Origin: Toxoplasma gondii ME49 | Lineage: Eukaryota; Apicomplexa; Conoidasida; Eucoccidiorida; Sarcocystidae | DNA length: 64,000 bases | Reading direction: 5' to 3' | NCBI RefSeq assembly: GCF_000006565.2 | Contig: NC_031480.1 | Location: forward strand, 5,511,170 to 5,575,169 | Shown: positions 11,520 through 23,158 of the stretch, piece after piece | Numbering within the stretch: the first letter of the stretch is position 1 | Layout of the letters: the number at the start of each line of letters is the position of its first letter | The notes under the pieces: model-generated | Seen by the model: only the letters and a program-made list of their open reading frames with translations | The model's database searches: none | What the model was told of the DNA's origin: nothing | Made by a program: the position numbers and the translations under genes

Positions 11520-13617
11520 TTGCACATGACCTGCATGATCGCCTAGAGGTAGTTATATATTTGGTTTTGGAACATTAGGCGTTGTGAGGCCATCTATTCA
11601 ATATTTAAATTAATCTGAACGTTTCCCAGAGCGTATTCATTAATTCAAATGAGGCAGTAATTCGCGTCTGTCGACCTCTGTGTGTATGTGTTTGAATGCG
11701 TCCTACGCGGTGTCTGCGTGTAGGCATATATATATATATATACATATATATATATTATATTGATTTATATGTATCTAAAACTCTGTGTGCGTTTTCGAGG
11801 CGTTGAGGTAGAGTCTGAGTCTGGATTTCCAGTATGTAGAGCATCTTGCGTCGTCGATATACTGTGGCATTTTTCTTTTTTTCTTTGCAGCGTGACGATC
11901 ACCGAGGCAGCCGTCCGCGTGATATGCAGTGAGAAAACTGGGAAAGCGGAGTCGTCGAAAATGGAAGAAAGGGGACGGGGAAAGTGGGGTGGCGACATGC
12001 AAAGGTTCGAGGGTTTTGCGTTCCTTGCCTGTTTCTCGCGCTGATCTCTCTCGTGCAGTCGGTGGTATTGCAGTTTTATTTTTACTTCTTCCGGTCTCCG
12101 AAATTGTTGCTCTTCCAGGACTCGCCGACGGCGATGCCAGACGCGCACTCAACATGTAAGAGGAGAACAGAAATGTATGCCGGTGCTCGTGAACGTTCAC
12201 AGCTTCATTCACCACATTCATCGATTTGAATAAATAAATAAATATATATATACATGCATATACACCGACTTGTCTGTGGGCATGGCTGCAGGCACTTGTG
12301 TGGGTTTCTATGGTTACATGGGTGTCTGTGTTCTTGGATCTTGGAAGATTATCTGAGAGAGTGACTATGTGAACCGTTTTCCATTTTCCAGTCGTCGTTT
12401 TCCTGGATATGTGTGTGGCGACACTAGGCTGGAGAATGCGATTCATCACGAACGGACAGCGAACGAAAACAAAGCTACGAACGACGCAGAGTCTTCAACA
12501 AGCCTCGCTGACCCTCTCGTCACTTCTTCTTTCTCTCCTTCCTCTTCCTCCTCTCCTTGCTCGAGTTCTCCTTCCTGCCCTTCTGCCTCCTCGACGTCCG
12601 CGTCCTCCACTTCCTCCATGGCTTCTTCGAGTTCTTCCATGGCTTGTTCTGGAAAGGACGGCGTCTCTGCTGGCAGCGAAGGCCTCGTCGTCGACGTTGC
12701 TTCTCTGGAGAGCACAGGTGAGAGGCCAAGCGAGGCGAAGAGGTGACGACAAAAAGACGAGGGCGGCGGTAGAAAAACAGATGAAGGCACAGAGAAAGAG
12801 GAAAAGCAGGTGAGAGGGGAGAAACGCTTCGGGGAAGGAGCGCCTTTCCAGCGACGTGAGAGAAATGCGAAGGGCATAAGACGATGCTACGCGAGGACCT
12901 TTTTAAAAATGTAGTCGCCCTCTTTCTCTTCTTTCTCGTGAACGTTCGCAGCAACGAAATCGCATCTTCTCTATGACAAGAATCGGGACAGCTACTACGA
13001 TTTGATTTCCGCGCTCCATAAGAGTGTTCGTGGTGAGTTTTCTTCTCGCTTCTCTGTCTCAACATTTTCTTCTTCCGCAGTTCCACGTTCCATGTCTCTT
13101 GCTGGCAGGTAAAGTCTTGAAATTCGCTTCGAAAAGGTCGGACAGCATTCAGTGATCTAGGACGCTTTACGTCCTTCATCTTCTTATTAAAGTGCCAAGA
13201 CAGCCCAGCCCCTGGAGGGGAGTGGAAAGAGTCTGAAAGTTTATCCCTATTTTCACAGAGAGAATGGTGATCCGATCAGCATATCCACTGTATTCAGAAA
13301 TAACTTGTCCAGGGGGGAAACCATCATTTTTTCGGTCATAAACGTGATGAAGTACTACAAAGTTCAGACTCCATTTCAAATAGTCTAGGGACATGACACT
13401 CGGCGGAGGCGCCGCAGATGCATGCACCAACAGCCACCACGGCGTACTACCTCACAAATTTCTTCACATCCCTATAAAGAGCGAGACACCCGCTGATGCA
13501 TTTAGACGGAGAGATCCACATGGATAGATGTAGATGGATAGACATGCAGATCGATAGATACGCAGATTGATTGATAAACCTCGATGGAACGATAAAGAGA
13601 TATCTACAAATCCGTGC

Positions 13618-13653
<36 letters not shown>

Positions 13654-14091
13654 GTATATGTAGAGAGAGAGGTTCATGGATATTGACAGATCGATCGTAC
13701 TAGATAAAACTACATGTGTATACACATATGCATAGATCGACTGATAGGTACACGTATACATATATATATATATATATATATATTTGTATATATATATATC
13801 TAGGCCTGTCTGTGTGAAAGAGACAGAGTTACGTGGTCGTGGAAAGAAGGTAGAGATGCCGAGAGATTCAGTTGAGTCTGGGAACAAGGATATGGCCATT
13901 TGAAGATTGAAGGACTGTGTGAGAATGCACGTGAGCGTTTTCACTCAGGCATCGCTGTGAGGGAGACTCATGCAGCTACATTTCTCTCCTCCAGATAAAC
14001 GATAAACACTGGCAAATCTCGACGTCAGCAACCTGCACAACATTTCTGCGTATGTGCACGTAAATATATAAAGACATGCATATTTTCAAAC

Positions 14092-14123
<32 letters not shown>

Positions 14124-15389
14124 GTGTGCGTGTCTATGATATATATACGCTGATACAGATACAGATATGCCTACACGGAAAACTCCATATACTTCAGCTT
14201 ATATCTATACAGCAGTGGCAGCCCGTGTTAACGAAGTTGCGATGTTGCGTTGTTTGTGTCTTCAAACGAGTGGCGAACCTGCTCCAGGAACTGCTCTTTG
14301 TTTCTTTTACAGGAAGTGACGAGCATGCTGCGGTGTATTACCTGACGCGCATGCTAGAAGCCGGCGAAGATCCCCTCAAGATCGCTCGCCGTATTGTTCG
14401 CATGGCATCTGAGGTGAGGGAGCGGCGTCTTTTCTTGTTTTGCTTTCGACTGTTTTGCGGTGTTCATCTTTGTCGCGAACCTCCTTTGTCTGCAGCTGAA
14501 ACCTCTCGTCTAGGTGCGCGTTCCTTCCGACGTCGCTCTCGCTGTTTTCTCAGGATATCGGACTCGCAGACCCTGCAGCTCTGTCACTCTGTGTCGCCGC
14601 CTATCAGGCCTCACACTTCACAGGCATGCCTGAATGTTCAACCGCTCTGACTATGGCCGTCATCTATTTATGCAAATGCCCCAAGTCCAATGCCGTGGAC
14701 CTCGGTGAGAACAGGAACGCCACAGATGTCTAGACACTCCTATGCACATCCACATTTATATATATATATATATATATATGTAGGTGTGTAGATATAGATG
14801 TATATGTGTGTATGTATGTAAACAAGAATATGTTCATATATATACATATACATATATATATATACATATATGTAGATGATGTCTTGTCGACGTGGGGCCA
14901 GTCTACGCAAAACTATAGATTCGTTGTCTGGTGTGTGTACACGCAGGTACGAAAACATGTGGACATGAATAGTCGTGTAGCAATCACTTACAGACATATT
15001 TACACATCCATTTTTTTGCATGTATATCTATATATCTCTCTAAATGTGTGTATGGCAACGTCTGGTTGGTGAGATCCACCGAGGCCTTTGCAGGTGTGTG
15101 TTTAGCCTGTCTTGGTTTTCCTTTTTTAGCTTACAGCAAGGCCAAGAGCCTCGTCCTGGAATATCCCGATGCGCCTGTTCCTCTCCATATTCGAAATGCT
15201 CCCACAAAGCTCATGTCTCAGCTTGGGTACGGTCGTGGATACGTTCACACCAACCAGCCTGAGGCAACTTTGCCGCAGTTCCAGTCTCGCGCGTTTCGCG
15301 CTCAAACGTACCTGCCTGAGGTTCTTCTCGGCACCCAAATTGTTCCGAATATAAGCCGGCCCTCAGCTAGGGGTGGGTGGACTCCGTAG
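6855..15389 (+). CDS. WRNIP1/Mgs1/RarA-family AAA+ ATPase, 13 exons
   Basis: Exons: 6855-8690, 8811-8882, 9489-9660 (end +/-1), 10081-10164, 10541-10614, 11157-11267, 11891-11928, 12119-12155, 12392-12717, 12952-13032, 14313-14413, 14554-14704, 15130-15389. All junctions are in phase, giving about 1,113 residues. The AAA+ core begins near residue 605 with PLAERLRP. It then has Walker [10 protein letters not shown], Walker [11 protein letters not shown], sensor 1 IGATTENP, arginine-finger segment [12 protein letters not shown] and lid motif [11 protein letters not shown]. The C-terminal tetramerisation domain follows ([49 protein letters not shown]). The family loads at stalled forks and primer junctions and influences polymerase choice; I infer a nuclear role. 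The roughly 600-residue N-terminus is disordered, with Ser runs and a SUMO-interaction-like motif at residues 15-23, and lacks the usual UBZ finger. Exon 9 adds about 108 Ser-rich residues. Introns hold many TA tracts. Confidence 0.93.
7306..7470 (+). repeat. Ser-rich coding repeat within WRNIP1 exon 1
   Basis: Tandem TCTTCTTCT(C/G)TC-type units encode four-residue steps ([12 protein letters not shown]). They are arranged in a higher-order unit of about 48 bp that is seen nearly twice in full. The tract is in frame with the AAA+ gene and lies in its disordered N-terminal region. Confidence 0.9.
10323..10426. repeat. Two (TA)n tracts in WRNIP1 intron 4
   Basis: TA tracts at about 10323-10341 and 10391-10426, separated by about 50 bp of ordinary sequence, inside the intron between the Walker B exon and the sensor 1 exon. 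Confidence 0.9.
11462..11762. repeat. (TA)n tracts in WRNIP1 intron 6
   Basis: A long TA tract at about 11462-11519 and another at about 11726-11762, inside the 623-bp intron 6. The DNA between them is AT-rich. Confidence 0.9.
13622..14871. repeat. Cluster of (TA)n tracts in WRNIP1 introns 10 and 12
   Basis: TA tracts at about 13622-13658, 13755-13799 and 14099-14123 lie in intron 10 (about 1.3 kb). Tracts at 14757-14779 and 14836-14871 lie in intron 12. GATAGA-type interruptions occur around 13525-13600. A shorter TA tract near 12240-12252 lies in intron 8. None falls in a coding exon of this gene. Confidence 0.9.
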
Positions 15390-15478
15390 TAGCTAAAAAG
15401 GCGAATGCGTTGCTGCCTGAGGTTGTCTTCGGCACCGGAAGTGTTCCGACTGTGAGCCGAGCCTCATCTAGGGTGGTC
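15311..15478 (+). repeat. Diverged tandem duplication of the WRNIP1 C-terminal coding segment
   Basis: The segment at 15311-15377 (coding [16 protein letters not shown], end of exon 13) is repeated at 15412-15478, coding LPEVVFGTGSVPTVSR. The offset is about 101 bp and nucleotide identity about 80 percent by eye. The second copy lies past the TAG at 15387 in a different reading frame, which stays open to 15751. A possible GTGGGT donor at 15371 lies in the first copy. Confidence 0.75.
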
Positions 15479-17437
15479 TTTGGTCTTTATAGGACTTTAA
15501 AAGAGAAGGCAGTTGTGTTTGCAGGTACTTCGCCAGGTGCGTGGGCGTTGAGAGTCTGTCAACAACGAGCTCAGTGCTTGTGGGGTGATAAGTCGGTCAC
15601 TGCTTTGGCGTTTGGATCCGTTAAACATACACGTTCAAGATGGAAATCGCCGGTCGATCCCATCCTTTCTTGGGGTTTTGACAACCTACCTTTGAGAGGC
15701 TCTCTTAACAAAAACAGGAGAAAAATTGAAAAAGTAACCTCTGCGGTATAGATCGACGGATTCGGCACAGACACAAGTTACACCAAACATGTACAGGAGT
15801 GCGTTGGTATGTCTGACGCGGCGACTGCATGCAGGTGGCCATCAAATTCCAGGAAGTTTCTGACTAACACAGTAGATTCGAGAAACCGGTATTTTGTGTC
15901 TGCGTTCTGGACAGAGTGTGTGCGACACACACGGTGTGCATGTGAGTGACGTTGCATGGTGTGTTTTAAAGTGCTTTAAATGTGACGAATACGCACGCAT
16001 GGAAAATTTAAGACGCAGGCTGTGCAGGTATGTTGACCGCTCAGAAAAACTGGGAGAAACGCGCTCTCCGAAAAAACATTGGATCTGCTTCTTAATATAT
16101 TGTCTACAGCGCGCAAAATGCACGGTGCAGTCTGCAGAGAAAGGAAGAAAGAACGGTCTCTCGTACAGATCACTGGCGCGTCTGCCTGAACCGTACAGTG
16201 CACATTTCACTGCCAAAGAGGCGACGGAAGCTCCAAGAAGGCGTGACGGGAGCTTCTTGGAAGCAACATAAAGACACCATCTGCACTGAGACACCACGGA
16301 CAGGGCTGGTTCTGCCCGAGAGAGCGGCGCAGGTGGTTGTGCCTGTGAAGAGACAGAAAAGCAACCGAAAGGAGGAATGTCGAAATCCTGTCGCATTTAT
16401 ACACGCGGGCGATTTCATTCGAACGCCGAGTACGGGGCTCTTGAAAAGGCAGAGAATGGTAACGTCCTGCTGTCAGTTAAAATAGCCCTCAAACAGAACT
16501 CGGGAAACGAGGTGAAAGTGCAGCGCTGAAGTGATTCGCGAGATTACGACGCAGCTTTCAGATCCGCTTTGCTTGTTGCCTGTTTGTTCTTGGTCTTTGG
16601 TGACGAGAAAGAACGCGTGTGGTCGGTAGCGCTCATGGAGAGAAGCGACATCAGTGGAAGATCCGTTTCAAATCGTATGCGCGAAGCGTGTTTGGTGTTT
16701 GCCGCCAGCAGGAACCTGTGCTTCTCGACAAGTGCAGTCTATTCGCATATAGCCAGAAGAGGAGCATCCGCAGCTGCGTCGCCGTTCCAGAACTACCACG
16801 ACTAGTGCAGCCTCTCGTGCGTCTTACAAAGCAGACTTGCAAGATTCAAAAGTCTGCATCGCGTTCGCTTCTGTCTGTGGCGACAGCATTTCGTTAACCG
16901 AGGAGTGCTTTGCGTTGGGTCTGGGAGGCTGCGTCCGCCGTGGTCAGAAGACACACGTGAGACTACAAAACAAAGTGACTTCATCCTGGGTCGAGACTGT
17001 TCACAACGAAACGAGGGCAGAGGTGCAGCAATTCACAGTTTTTGTCTCTCAACGTGGAACCCCGAAAAACTACAAACATGTGGCATTTTAAAAATCTGCC
17101 TTCGCCATCGTTCTTCCCGTCAGGTTCTCAGCGCAAACTCGCGTGCTCTGACGTGTTTCTCTTGTCTGGGATACGAAACACCACACAACCTCGAGAGTTC
17201 TCGTGCATCTCTCTTCCTAGAGACCGATTGCCCACCTGCTGTGAAACTCTGAGACAACGCATTCCCTCCTGGGAGCCGCAGGGTGGAAAAATGCATTTTT
17301 TTCTCCACCCACGCGTCTCCTTTCCTCGCCGATCCCTTTTTTGCAGCCTCCACGAGTGCACACACGTCACGCCGCGAGCGCATATATCCGAGGTGACTGC
17401 CCTATTCAGCAGTTGTTGTACAGGTCCGAGCGTCGGT
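15390..17437. other. Convergent intergenic region, WRNIP1 3' end to TCTP 3' end
   Basis: Contains the second copy of the WRNIP1 tail and an open frame (to 15751) continuing from it. Beyond that I see no supported gene. The remaining open frames on both strands are short, basic or cysteine-rich, and lack domain signatures. The region should hold the 3' UTRs of both flanking genes. No poly(A) signal could be identified with confidence. Confidence 0.5.
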
Positions 17438-19267
17438 TTAGTATTTCTCTTCCTTCAGACCGTCGCGAATGTAGATGAGGCGGGGCGCCTCCTCGCCGTC
17501 CTTGTAGTAAGCGAAGACAACGCCGGCTTCGCAGTCTGCGCTTTCACCGAGGAAAAACTGGAAGTCGTCGAACTGGCCTAGAATCTTCTTCACGAGAGCC
17601 TGGGCGCCGCTCATGAACTTGTCCACGCGGTCCGGATGGTTCTTCTCCAGATGACCCTTCACACGCTGCATGTAACCTTTGATGTAGGTGCCGAACTCCT
17701 TCTTGGAAAACGGAGTTTCCTGCAGACGGAAAGCGTCGACCACATCCACCACGGTCTCGGACGTGCTGTCCACGCCGCCACCGTCTTCCTCGCTGAAGGA
17801 AAAGGCAACCTCAACAGCAAAAAAAAACAGGTCAAAACAGAGAACGAAATGCGGCGACAAATTGCATGCGCCTAGGACCCTCAGACGAACGAAACGACGG
17901 CTGGGATACAGGAGGGTTCTCAAGACTACGAACAGAATGGGGTCCAGCCAACAGCGGACGGTAGGTCGGGACCTTCTTTATTTTAATGGCGGGAGTGTCG
18001 ATTTTTCTCCTTCAGATCAACAAGCCACACAGACTCCACGTCCATCCTGCAAAAAAGTTAAGTGAACGGACTTTCGGAAAAAGTCTAGGTCCTGCAACGA
18101 CGGTCCCCGTTTGTCCTGTCGACCTGAGAAAGGAGAGCGTGTCTGCCGAGTATTTGCCGGCGCTGAAGAACAGATTCCGTCAACGCACATTCGAAGTTTC
18201 GTGCTGAAATGCACACAGAAACGATCTGGTTTTTTTTCGGTGAAATATGCTCAAGAGAGCCTCCTCACCTATTGTCAGCAATGCCGTAGTCCTCAGCACC
18301 CTTGACGATACGCTTGGTTGCAACCTCGAACGCAACTGAAACAACGCAGCGGATAGAGAAAAAACACTTTGCTCGACTAACCTCAACGAGCCTTACACCC
18401 TTTTCTCGCGACCAAGAAGCTCGTCCGCTGTAAACTAAACACGGCACAGAATCGACACGCTCAGAGCGGCGGAGACCACAACCTCCAGCAAAATATCGTG
18501 TCGATGGCAAATCTCTATTTATTCCTTCTTTTTGGGATTTCTAGAGAAACGCCCACCACCCTCTTTCCCCAAAAATGTACAATCTTGAAATAATCGCTAT
18601 GCACAACAATACGAGAGTCCCCTGTCTCGCACCCAGTGGGACATTGAGGTACAACATTCGTTTGCGGATCTGAACCTTTTAGATGGCGACTTCACGGGCG
18701 AAAAAAACTCAGTCCACCAAAGTACCCTCACGGAGACGCATAGAAAGAAAAACCGCAACTGAGAGTGAGGGGAGAAGCACGATTGAGAACTGCTGATCAC
18801 GGAAGCGCGGTTCGACGCGGCAGAGGCATCGTTCTGAGAGGAAGTGAGGCTCGATGCGCCGTTTTCCTCTGCCTCTTGGTAGCTGATAAGTACTCTTTCC
18901 AGGAAAATACAAGCTGACAGTCCATGCCGCCTCTTTTGGAAGCTTTTCAAAGACATTCGTGGGTGGAAGGGAAGACGAGACGTCGGTGCATTGCCAGCGC
19001 AGTCCGCACTACCCCACCGATGTGACAGTTGGAACGCGTAGATCCGGCGCAGTTTTGCCGAAGAATCGTTTTGCACAGCACTGAAAGTCATGGAGATTGC
19101 CGAATACATTTCAGGGGGTCGAGATCGCAGTCGCAATCGTCGATTTGCGTCCTTGTTGCCGTCCAGAACTCACCTTCCGAGAGGCTGGGGTCGTCCATAG
19201 GGGGCAACTCCGCGTAGGAGTCCGAGCAGAGCTCGTCACCAGTGAAAACGTCCTTGTAGACCTTCAT
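17438..19267 (-). CDS. Translationally controlled tumour protein (TCTP), 3 exons
   Basis: Exons 19267..19174, 18335..18269 and 17792..17438 join in phase to give 171 residues, the normal family length (about 170). The start MKVYKDVFTGDELCSDSY matches the TCTP N-terminus. The middle exon gives FEVATKRIVKGAEDYGIADN, completed by SEEDGGG across the last junction. The third exon carries the helical hairpin (PFSKKEFGTYIKGYMQRVKG, HLEKNHPDRVDKFMSGAQ) and the closing strands ending DGLKEEKY. TCTP is a small cytosolic calcium- and microtubule-binding protein linked to translation and growth control; in parasites it can also be released. An acceptor at TTCCTTCAG fits better than the AG 17 bases upstream of it, which would break the frame. 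Intron 1 is 838 bp and intron 2 476 bp; neither contains another gene. Confidence 0.95.
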
Positions 19268-20329
19268 TTTGACAGTGATGGAGACAAAAGACGGCGAAAG
19301 AAAGGGAAGAAACAGAGGGAGAAAAGAGCAGGAAAAAACGAGTGGCGAATCGTGGCAACCGACCGACAACCCCCCTTTTCCTCGCAGTGAATCCGAACGG
19401 ACTGGGGCACCAAGTCTCTGTCGCCAAGTTTCCAGAACGTGCGGGGTGGGGGCTCTCGATGTTGTTTTTTCCAAGGGGTTAACCCCCCGACTTCTACCCC
19501 CACTCTTTGGGAAAAGGGGGGCTAACGCAGTCTTCGAATCTTGAGGCTGTTGCACCGCTGTTCCCGCTCCTTTTTTTGTCTCTTTGCCCCGCGAACTTTC
19601 GTCGACTCCGAACCCCTCTGATATCGAGAGCTAAATCAACTGGAAAACGACTCTCGGTGAGCAGATGCAGGCAAAGACGAGACGTAGAAGGGCAGGAATC
19701 GAGGCGTATGTCTTCACGCAAGTCGTAGAGCGGTGCGCGCGGCAAATACACGAAAACTCATCCGTGTTGGTGAGAAAGAGTTCCAGCGCCTGCAGACACG
19801 CGCGGCAAACAATACCCGGAGGCTGACGCGACCGGGGCAGGTTTTCCGTCCGAGAAGGGATTTAGACAGACAACATCTGCCGATTCGAAAGTCGATTTTC
19901 TAAACACTGCATTTGACAGCCCGCGAAAGGACAGAAGGCAGAAGCACTGACAGTTTGAGTTCCAGAGGCCGCTGGGTGTTTTCACAGTGTGAGCGCGCGC
20001 GCGCCCACCGACATTTGAGGTCCCCATCCCCCAGAATCGGAGTTGCATGTATCTCCTGTCTCTTCTGCCGATTTTTGCCTTTCGCATCTCCTGCCTACCA
20101 CGTCCACACTTTTAGTTTGGCCAGACGACTCCAGTCGACCTTGAAAAGAGTTCCGAGCTGGCGTCTAGAGGCACGCTTCCCCTCGCGATCACTTCTCGAT
20201 CACTGCCTACCCTGTCTCTCTCTTTGTATCGTTTTTTCCCCAGCGGTGGCGCGTCTCCTTGGCTCTGCCCTCGCTTCCACCGGCTGTCAGAGTCGCCATC
20301 TGCGTTTTCTTTCGACTCGGCAAAACAAG
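19268..20329. promoter_or_regulatory. Bidirectional promoter region between TCTP and seryl-tRNA synthetase
   Basis: The start codons of the two divergent genes are 1,062 bp apart, so both promoters and 5' UTRs must lie here. A (GC)n run sits at about 19991-20003. The serS-side frame is open for about 139 codons upstream of its ATG but contains no ATG, which argues for 5' UTR rather than a targeting extension. Confidence 0.6.
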
Positions 20330-21778
20330 ATGACAATCGATGTGAACCTTTTGCGCGCGGAGAAGGGCGGCGACCCCGCGCTGGTGCGAGACAGCGAAGT
20401 TCGGCGCGGGCGTTCCGGCGAGGTGGTTGACCAGGCAGTGGCGGTGGACAAGAAATGGCGAGAGAATTTGTTTCAGTTGGAGCAGCTGAAGAAGGAGTTG
20501 AACGCAGTGAACAAGGAAATCGGTCAGCGGAAGAAGAAGGACGCCAAAGATCCGTGCCAAGACCTGCTGGCGAAGAGCGCAGAGCTCAAGCAGCGCCTGC
20601 CGACGATCGAGGCGGCGGCGACGGAGGCGGAGGAAAAGCGCGAGAGTCTGCTCCACAAAATCGGCAACATCGTTCACAAATCTGTGCCTGTTTCCAACGA
20701 CGAAGTGAACAACCAAGTCGTGAGGACGTGGGGTACCTTCGACCGGAACCTGAAGATCGACGGGACGCCCGGCCGCATGCACCACCACCAGATTCTTGCT
20801 CGTCTCGGCGGCGTGGACTTCAAAAAAGGTGTAGAAGCCGCGGGACACAGGGGGTACTTCCTGAAGGGTGCAGGCATGCTGTTGAACCTCGCTCTCGCGC
20901 AGTATGGCCTGGCGTTCCTCCTCCGCAAGGGATACACTCCGGTGCAGCCTCCCTTTTTCATGCGGAAGGAAGTGATGGCACGTGCAGCGGAGCTGAAGGA
21001 CTTCGAGGAGACGCTCTACCGGATCCCGCACAACCAGACAGGAGGTTCTGCGGACAGCAAGGAAGGCGCCGAGAAGAACGGCGAGAAGAAGAACGAGAAG
21101 GACGCCGACCGCGACGACTTGTTCCTCATTGCGACTTCCGAGCAGCCTCTCTGCAGTCTGCACATGAACGAAACGCTGGAAGAGAAAGAGCTGCCAATCC
21201 GCTACGCTGGGTACAGCTCGTGCTTCCGCAAGGAGGCGGGGTCGCACGGCAAGGACTGCTGGGGCATTTTCCGGATTCACCAGTTCGAGAAAGTCGAGCA
21301 GTTTTGCATCACGACTCCTGAGGAGTCCTGGAAGATGCATGAAGACATGATCGGCATGGCCGAGGAGTTCTACCAGACGCTGGAACTCCCCTACCGCGTG
21401 GTCTCAATCGTCTCAGGTGCTCTCAACGACGCGGCCGCGAAAAAGTATGACCTCGAGGCGTGGTTCCCCGGCTACGGAGACTTCAGAGAACTCGTCTCTT
21501 GCTCCAACTGCACGGACTACCAGGCGCGAGCGCTCGACATTCGTCTTGCGCACAAAAGCAGCTCGGCAAAGGGCGCCGACAGAAACGAGAAAGCACACGT
21601 CCACATGCTCAACGGCACGCTTGTCGCCACGCAGCGATGTCTCTGCTGCATCTTGGAAAACTATCAAACCCCTCTGGGTGTGAAAGTCCCCCGCGTCCTC
21701 GTCCCCTACATGGGAGGCGCGGAGTTCCTCCCCTTCGTCGACGCCGGCGAGGAGTCCGTCAAGAAGGAAAGCGCCTAA
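20330..21778 (+). CDS. Seryl-tRNA synthetase, cytosolic type, single exon
   Basis: 482 residues in one exon. It begins MTIDVNLLRAEKGGD, the typical eukaryotic cytosolic SerRS start. Residues about 40-130 form the N-terminal antiparallel coiled-coil arm that grips the tRNA-Ser long variable arm. Class II motif 1 is near KGYTPVQPPFFMRKEVM. Motif 2 is near residues 289-325 (RYAGYSSCFRKEAGSHGKD, then GIFRIHQFEKVEQF). Motif 3 is near residues 426-446 (MLNGTLVATQRCLCCILENY). The enzyme charges tRNA-Ser with serine and also starts selenocysteine synthesis where that pathway exists. A Lys/Glu-rich insertion of about 25 residues (around residues 238-263) interrupts the catalytic domain before DDLFLIATSEQPL. 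The ATG at 20330 is the first in this frame, so no N-terminal organelle-targeting sequence is encoded unless an upstream exon is spliced in. Confidence 0.97.
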   Translation: MTIDVNLLRAEKGGDPALVRDSEVRRGRSGEVVDQAVAVDKKWRENLFQLEQLKKELNAVNKEIGQRKKKDAKDPCQDLLAKSAELKQRLPTIEAAATEAEEKRESLLHKIGNIVHKSVPVSNDEVNNQVVRTWGTFDRNLKIDGTPGRMHHHQILARLGGVDFKKGVEAAGHRGYFLKGAGMLLNLALAQYGLAFLLRKGYTPVQPPFFMRKEVMARAAELKDFEETLYRIPHNQTGGSADSKEGAEKNGEKKNEKDADRDDLFLIATSEQPLCSLHMNETLEEKELPIRYAGYSSCFRKEAGSHGKDCWGIFRIHQFEKVEQFCITTPEESWKMHEDMIGMAEEFYQTLELPYRVVSIVSGALNDAAAKKYDLEAWFPGYGDFRELVSCSNCTDYQARALDIRLAHKSSSAKGADRNEKAHVHMLNGTLVATQRCLCCILENYQTPLGVKVPRVLVPYMGGAEFLPFVDAGEESVKKESA

Positions 21779-23158
21779 AAAACGCTGGGGAAGTGTGGAT
21801 GAGACAGGCGACAGGGAAATCGATCCATGCGGCGCGTAGGTGGTTGTGGGAACAACGCGGTCCTTGGCGGAAAAGATGCGTGGAGTAGAGGGGGCAACAG
21901 GTGCAAGCAGGCGTGAGGGCAAGGAAGCAACCATGAAGTTGAGAAAACGACGCGGGGGAATCGCATTTAGATGAACCCCTCGTGGAGAGCGGTGCTGTAG
22001 AGCCAAGGGCGGCCGCATTCCGGTCGAAGCGCGCTTGGATGCTGTAGTAGTAGTAGAAACAAACGCCCAAGACCGACACTGGCTGTAGAGTCGACGGAAG
22101 AAAATGTAGCGCTGCAAAAAGGGACATGTAGTTTCGCTTACTCTCTGGCGTCCTCCGGTCGAAGGAAAAAGAAACAGGCCTTTTTAGTGTAGAAGGGACG
22201 AGCCCTGTCGCATCGTTTACCGCGGCGTCGACCAGAGTGTATGTGAACAGCCGAGCTGCCCCCGTACACGAAGAGCTCAAGGGGCTGTTTTTGCTTTTTG
22301 TCCAATTGTGACTGTCCGTCGCACTGACCGTGAGTTCTCTTTCATCTTTTGTCTTCTGGGCAGACCAGGTTTTTCTTCGAAACTCATGCGCTACAGTCTG
22401 AGAGGTCTTAACTGTTTTGTGTCAAACGCGTGGCCGACTCTGTCTCGTAACCACTAGCCTTTCTTCACTTGTGAGGCAAAGTCACCGTGTATCCACTGAT
22501 TTGTAGGTCATTTGGTTTTCGCTAGCTGCTGCACTGTGTGAAGAGACAGGCAAACAACCCGACGACGCCTTTTTGTCGGATCGAATTGGAAAAAACCACT
22601 TTCTAGGGTTGAAAGTCCTCGCGCAGTTCCCAGATGCACAGGAGCATCCGGATGTACACACAACGCAGCCTTCCCGAAAACTACACCGTTTTTTATGGTA
22701 TGACGCACACGACGCGGCTGGGTCTTTAGCGGAGGAAAGAAGCTGCAGCAGTCTGGGGAATACAAACTCGTGAGCCGTCAACAGCTGTACACTGGCTTCT
22801 CAGTCGACAAGATTTTGCGCGCAGGCCGCACTGATAACGAAACCAATTACAGGCCACCGGTCCTCGATGGCAGCTCTTTTGGCACAGCATCCTACGCTAG
22901 AAAACACCATTCAGCGATGACATTGATAGATAGCTTCGGTATTATGGAACACAGGAAATGGTAAAGTACTGACGGCAGACAGCGACCTTTTGTAGGGGGG
23001 GGGCGTGCACTAGCTTGAGTACACCAATGACTGCAGTCAGCTGCTGAGTGGTAGAGTGGAGTTCCGAAATAAAATAACGAAAAACACGGTTTGGTAGCAC
23101 TGAAAAAGGTGCTATCAACTTGAGACGAGGTCGATTTCTGACCTCAAGTGCTCATCAG
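21779..23158. other. Intergenic region downstream of SerRS
   Basis: Should begin with the SerRS 3' UTR. Frames on both strands are short and show no domain signature. Base composition becomes more AT-rich towards the right. A short poly-G run occurs at about 22996-23005. No gene is supported. Confidence 0.5.

Noticed and set aside
19913..20329. N-terminal extension of SerRS (139 open codons upstream), as an organelle-targeting peptide
   Set aside because: The upstream frame has no ATG; the cytosolic SerRS N-terminus starts naturally at the ATG at 20330.
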